Assembly (NCBI GenBank): GCA_934437985.1
Contig: CAKSBI010000002.1
Span: 55,159-119,158, forward strand
Direction: 5' to 3'
DNA: 64,000 nucleotides
Source of the DNA: an uncultured Lachnospiraceae bacterium
GTDB taxonomy: Bacteria; Bacillota; Clostridia; Lachnospirales; Lachnospiraceae
Made by a program: the position numbers and the translations under genes. Below are positions 62,643 through 64,000 of the stretch, piece by piece (positions within the stretch are counted from its first letter, which is position 1; each line of letters begins with the position of its first letter). Under the pieces are notes generated by a model. It worked only from the letters and a program-made list of their open reading frames with translations, searched no databases and had not been told where the DNA came from.

Positions 62643-63614
62643 ATGAAAGAAATATCCAAATTAATGGAATACCGTTCGGATGTAAAAGTTGTTGATGCTA
62701 CACTTAGAGATGGAGGACTGGTAAATAACTTCTATTTTACAGATGAATTTGTTAAAGCACTCTATATAGCCAATGTGAAGGCTGGCGTAGATTATATGGA
62801 GTTTGGATATAAGGCCTCTAAAGAAATGTTTGATGTTAATAAGTTTGGTCCATGGAAGTTCTGCAATGATGATGATATCTACAGAATTGTAGGAAGTAAT
62901 GATACAGAGCTTAAGATTGCCGTAATGGCTGATGTCGGAAGATGTGATAAGAAGGATATTCCTGATAGGGAAGAGAGTCCGGTTGACCTGATAAGGGTTG
63001 CAACATATCTTAATACAATACCGGCAGCAATTGATATGATAGAGGATGCCAAGGATAAGGGATATGAGGTTAGCTGTAATATTATGGCTATATCTAATGT
63101 TCAGGAAGGTGACTTAAGAGTTGCGCTTGATATGATTGGAAAATCATCGGCAGATGTTATATATATAGTAGACAGCTTTGGCTCACTTTATCCAGAGCAG
63201 CTTGCGAGAATTACCAATGTTTATCATGAAGCTATAGAGCAATACGGAAAGAAGATAGGAATTCACGCCCATAACAACCAGCAGCTTGCTTTTGCCAACA
63301 CTATTGAAGCGGTAGGTGATGGAGTTGACTGGCTTGATGCTACATATAACGGAATGGGAAGGGGCGCCGGTAACTGCTCTATGGAGCTTTTGCTTGGTTT
63401 CCTAAAGAATCCAAAGTACAATGTATATCCTGTAATTCAGTTTGTTGAGCGTTATATGAATAAGTTAAAAGAAGAAGGTATCGTATGGGGATATGACCTT
63501 CAATATCTTATGACAGGACTTCTTAACCAGCATCCAAGAACGGCAATCCAGTTTACAAAGGACGGCCGTAAGGACTATGCTGAATTCTATCAGGAAGTTG
63601 TAGCACTTGATTAA
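62643..63614 (+). CDS. HMGL-like aldolase-family protein
   Basis: A 323-residue TIM-barrel protein of the DRE-metallolyase type. VVDATLRDGGLVNNFYF carries the D-x-T-L-R-D-G metal and substrate loop, and KIGIHAHNNQQLAFANTIEAV has the H-x-H metal ligands of HMG-CoA lyase and 4-hydroxy-2-oxovalerate aldolase. GMGRGAGNCSMELLLGFL is the glycine-rich loop before the C-terminal helices. Many genomes carry this as an unassigned aldolase catalytic domain protein, and the substrate is unknown. AAGGAGG is 7 bases before the ATG. It stands behind the L20 terminator, so it probably has its own control. Confidence 0.82.
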   Translation: MKEISKLMEYRSDVKVVDATLRDGGLVNNFYFTDEFVKALYIANVKAGVDYMEFGYKASKEMFDVNKFGPWKFCNDDDIYRIVGSNDTELKIAVMADVGRCDKKDIPDREESPVDLIRVATYLNTIPAAIDMIEDAKDKGYEVSCNIMAISNVQEGDLRVALDMIGKSSADVIYIVDSFGSLYPEQLARITNVYHEAIEQYGKKIGIHAHNNQQLAFANTIEAVGDGVDWLDATYNGMGRGAGNCSMELLLGFLKNPKYNVYPVIQFVERYMNKLKEEGIVWGYDLQYLMTGLLNQHPRTAIQFTKDGRKDYAEFYQEVVALD

Positions 63615-64000
63615 TTGCCGGCAGCTGCTGACCGGCAAGGAAACAGTTGGTGTGCTGCCTGTCAATAGGATAATAATAAATTTTTGTATTGTCAGCTGAA
63701 TTACGGCTGGCGAGAGTATAAAATTAAGTGTGTAAGTTACCGGTAACAAAAACTTACGCACTTTATTTTTTTAAAAGTGCGGTATCTTTAGGAAAGGAAG
63801 ACGAGAGAAAAGCCGGAAACAGTTTGAACAGCAGACACTAATTATATGCATGGCTTTGAGCACTCAAAATTTGTAATTGCATAGGCGAAAATCTGCTGAT
63901 ATAATAAAAATCAAGATAAAAGGACTAGTATAACGATTTTTAATTAACTGGACTTTATTACTTGTCTATTTTCGCGATTGTACTATCCTAAAAGCCTCAG
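63615..64000. other. Terminator region and gene-free right end
   Basis: A first hairpin TTGCCGG (63615-63621)/CCGGCAA (63632-63638) has no T-run. A strong terminator follows, then about 225 bases with no supported gene, RNA or repeat up to the window edge. Confidence 0.6.
63726..63773 (+). terminator. Strong rho-independent terminator downstream of the aldolase gene
   Basis: AAGTGTGTAAGTT (63726-63738) pairs over 13 bases with AACTTACGCACTT (63751-63763), one pair being G-T, followed by TATTTTTTT. Confidence 0.85.

Noticed and set aside
1-64000. tRNA and rRNA genes
   Set aside because: No cloverleaf with a terminal CCA-type acceptor or conserved rRNA segment was recognised by eye; a tRNAscan or Infernal run would be needed to exclude them formally.

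Overview
The window looks like a chromosomal segment of a spore-forming anaerobe of the Lachnospiraceae type (Firmicutes, Clostridia). This rests on an alpha/beta-type small acid-soluble spore protein, the hydrogenase maturase HydE, a rubrerythrin, very long secreted Ig-like and leucine-rich-repeat proteins, the clpC to radA neighbourhood, strong GGAGG ribosome sites and low-to-mid GC. All identifications are from reading the sequence; no database search was run.

Layout. 1-2.6 kb: end of an MFS transporter gene, a GNAT acetyltransferase and a DUF2156 protein in one operon. 2.6-4.0 kb: a regulator with a DNA-binding domain at each end, closed by a strong terminator. 4.2-19.4 kb: two giant secreted proteins (2635 and 2209 residues) in tandem, then a small sortase-like membrane protein that lacks the catalytic residues. 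19.5-24.5 kb: a divergent AraC regulator, an LtaS-type phosphoglycerol transferase and a GH31 alpha-glycosidase. 24.5-27.7 kb: a rhodanese/PP-loop thiolase fusion, HydE, a PerR/Fur-like gene broken by an internal deletion, and rubrerythrin. 27.7-34.2 kb: a LuxR-type regulator, a P-II-like protein with an unusual T-loop, PotABCD and an ornithine-cyclodeaminase-family enzyme, together a nitrogen/polyamine locus. 34.3-36.4 kb: a YwmB-like protein, a small unknown, and a decayed DUF5060/DUF4038-type glycosidase.

36.4-39.1 kb: zinc uptake (ZnuA with a histidine-rich loop, ZnuC, ZnuB). 39.2-45.4 kb: NUDIX hydrolase, spore protein, methyltransferase, Hsp33 and two cell-envelope proteins (SH3/glucosaminidase and cohesin-like). 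45.5-53.4 kb: ClpC, a small conserved protein, RadA, a membrane protein, ThrRS and an Asn-rich membrane protein. 53.4-56.1 kb (minus strand): DUF2752 protein and a chemoreceptor. 56.1-57.4 kb: AT-rich region with an insertion-sequence remnant and a tiny promoter/12-codon ORF/hairpin unit. 57.4-60.8 kb: a lipoprotein plus ABC transporter cluster with overlapping stop/start codons. 61.1-62.6 kb: the infC-rpmI-rplT operon with a leader terminator and an AUU start for IF3. 62.6-63.6 kb: an HMGL-like aldolase.

Most notable are two copies, 22 kb apart, of a structured intergenic element. Copy B has near-perfect 19-bp terminal inverted repeats and 7-bp flanking direct repeats. Copy A is truncated and runs into the translation start of the sortase-like gene. 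A hairpin shared by the two copies differs by a compensatory base pair, which suggests the folded form matters. At least three genes (the Fur-like regulator, the glycosidase and a transposase) are visibly decayed.
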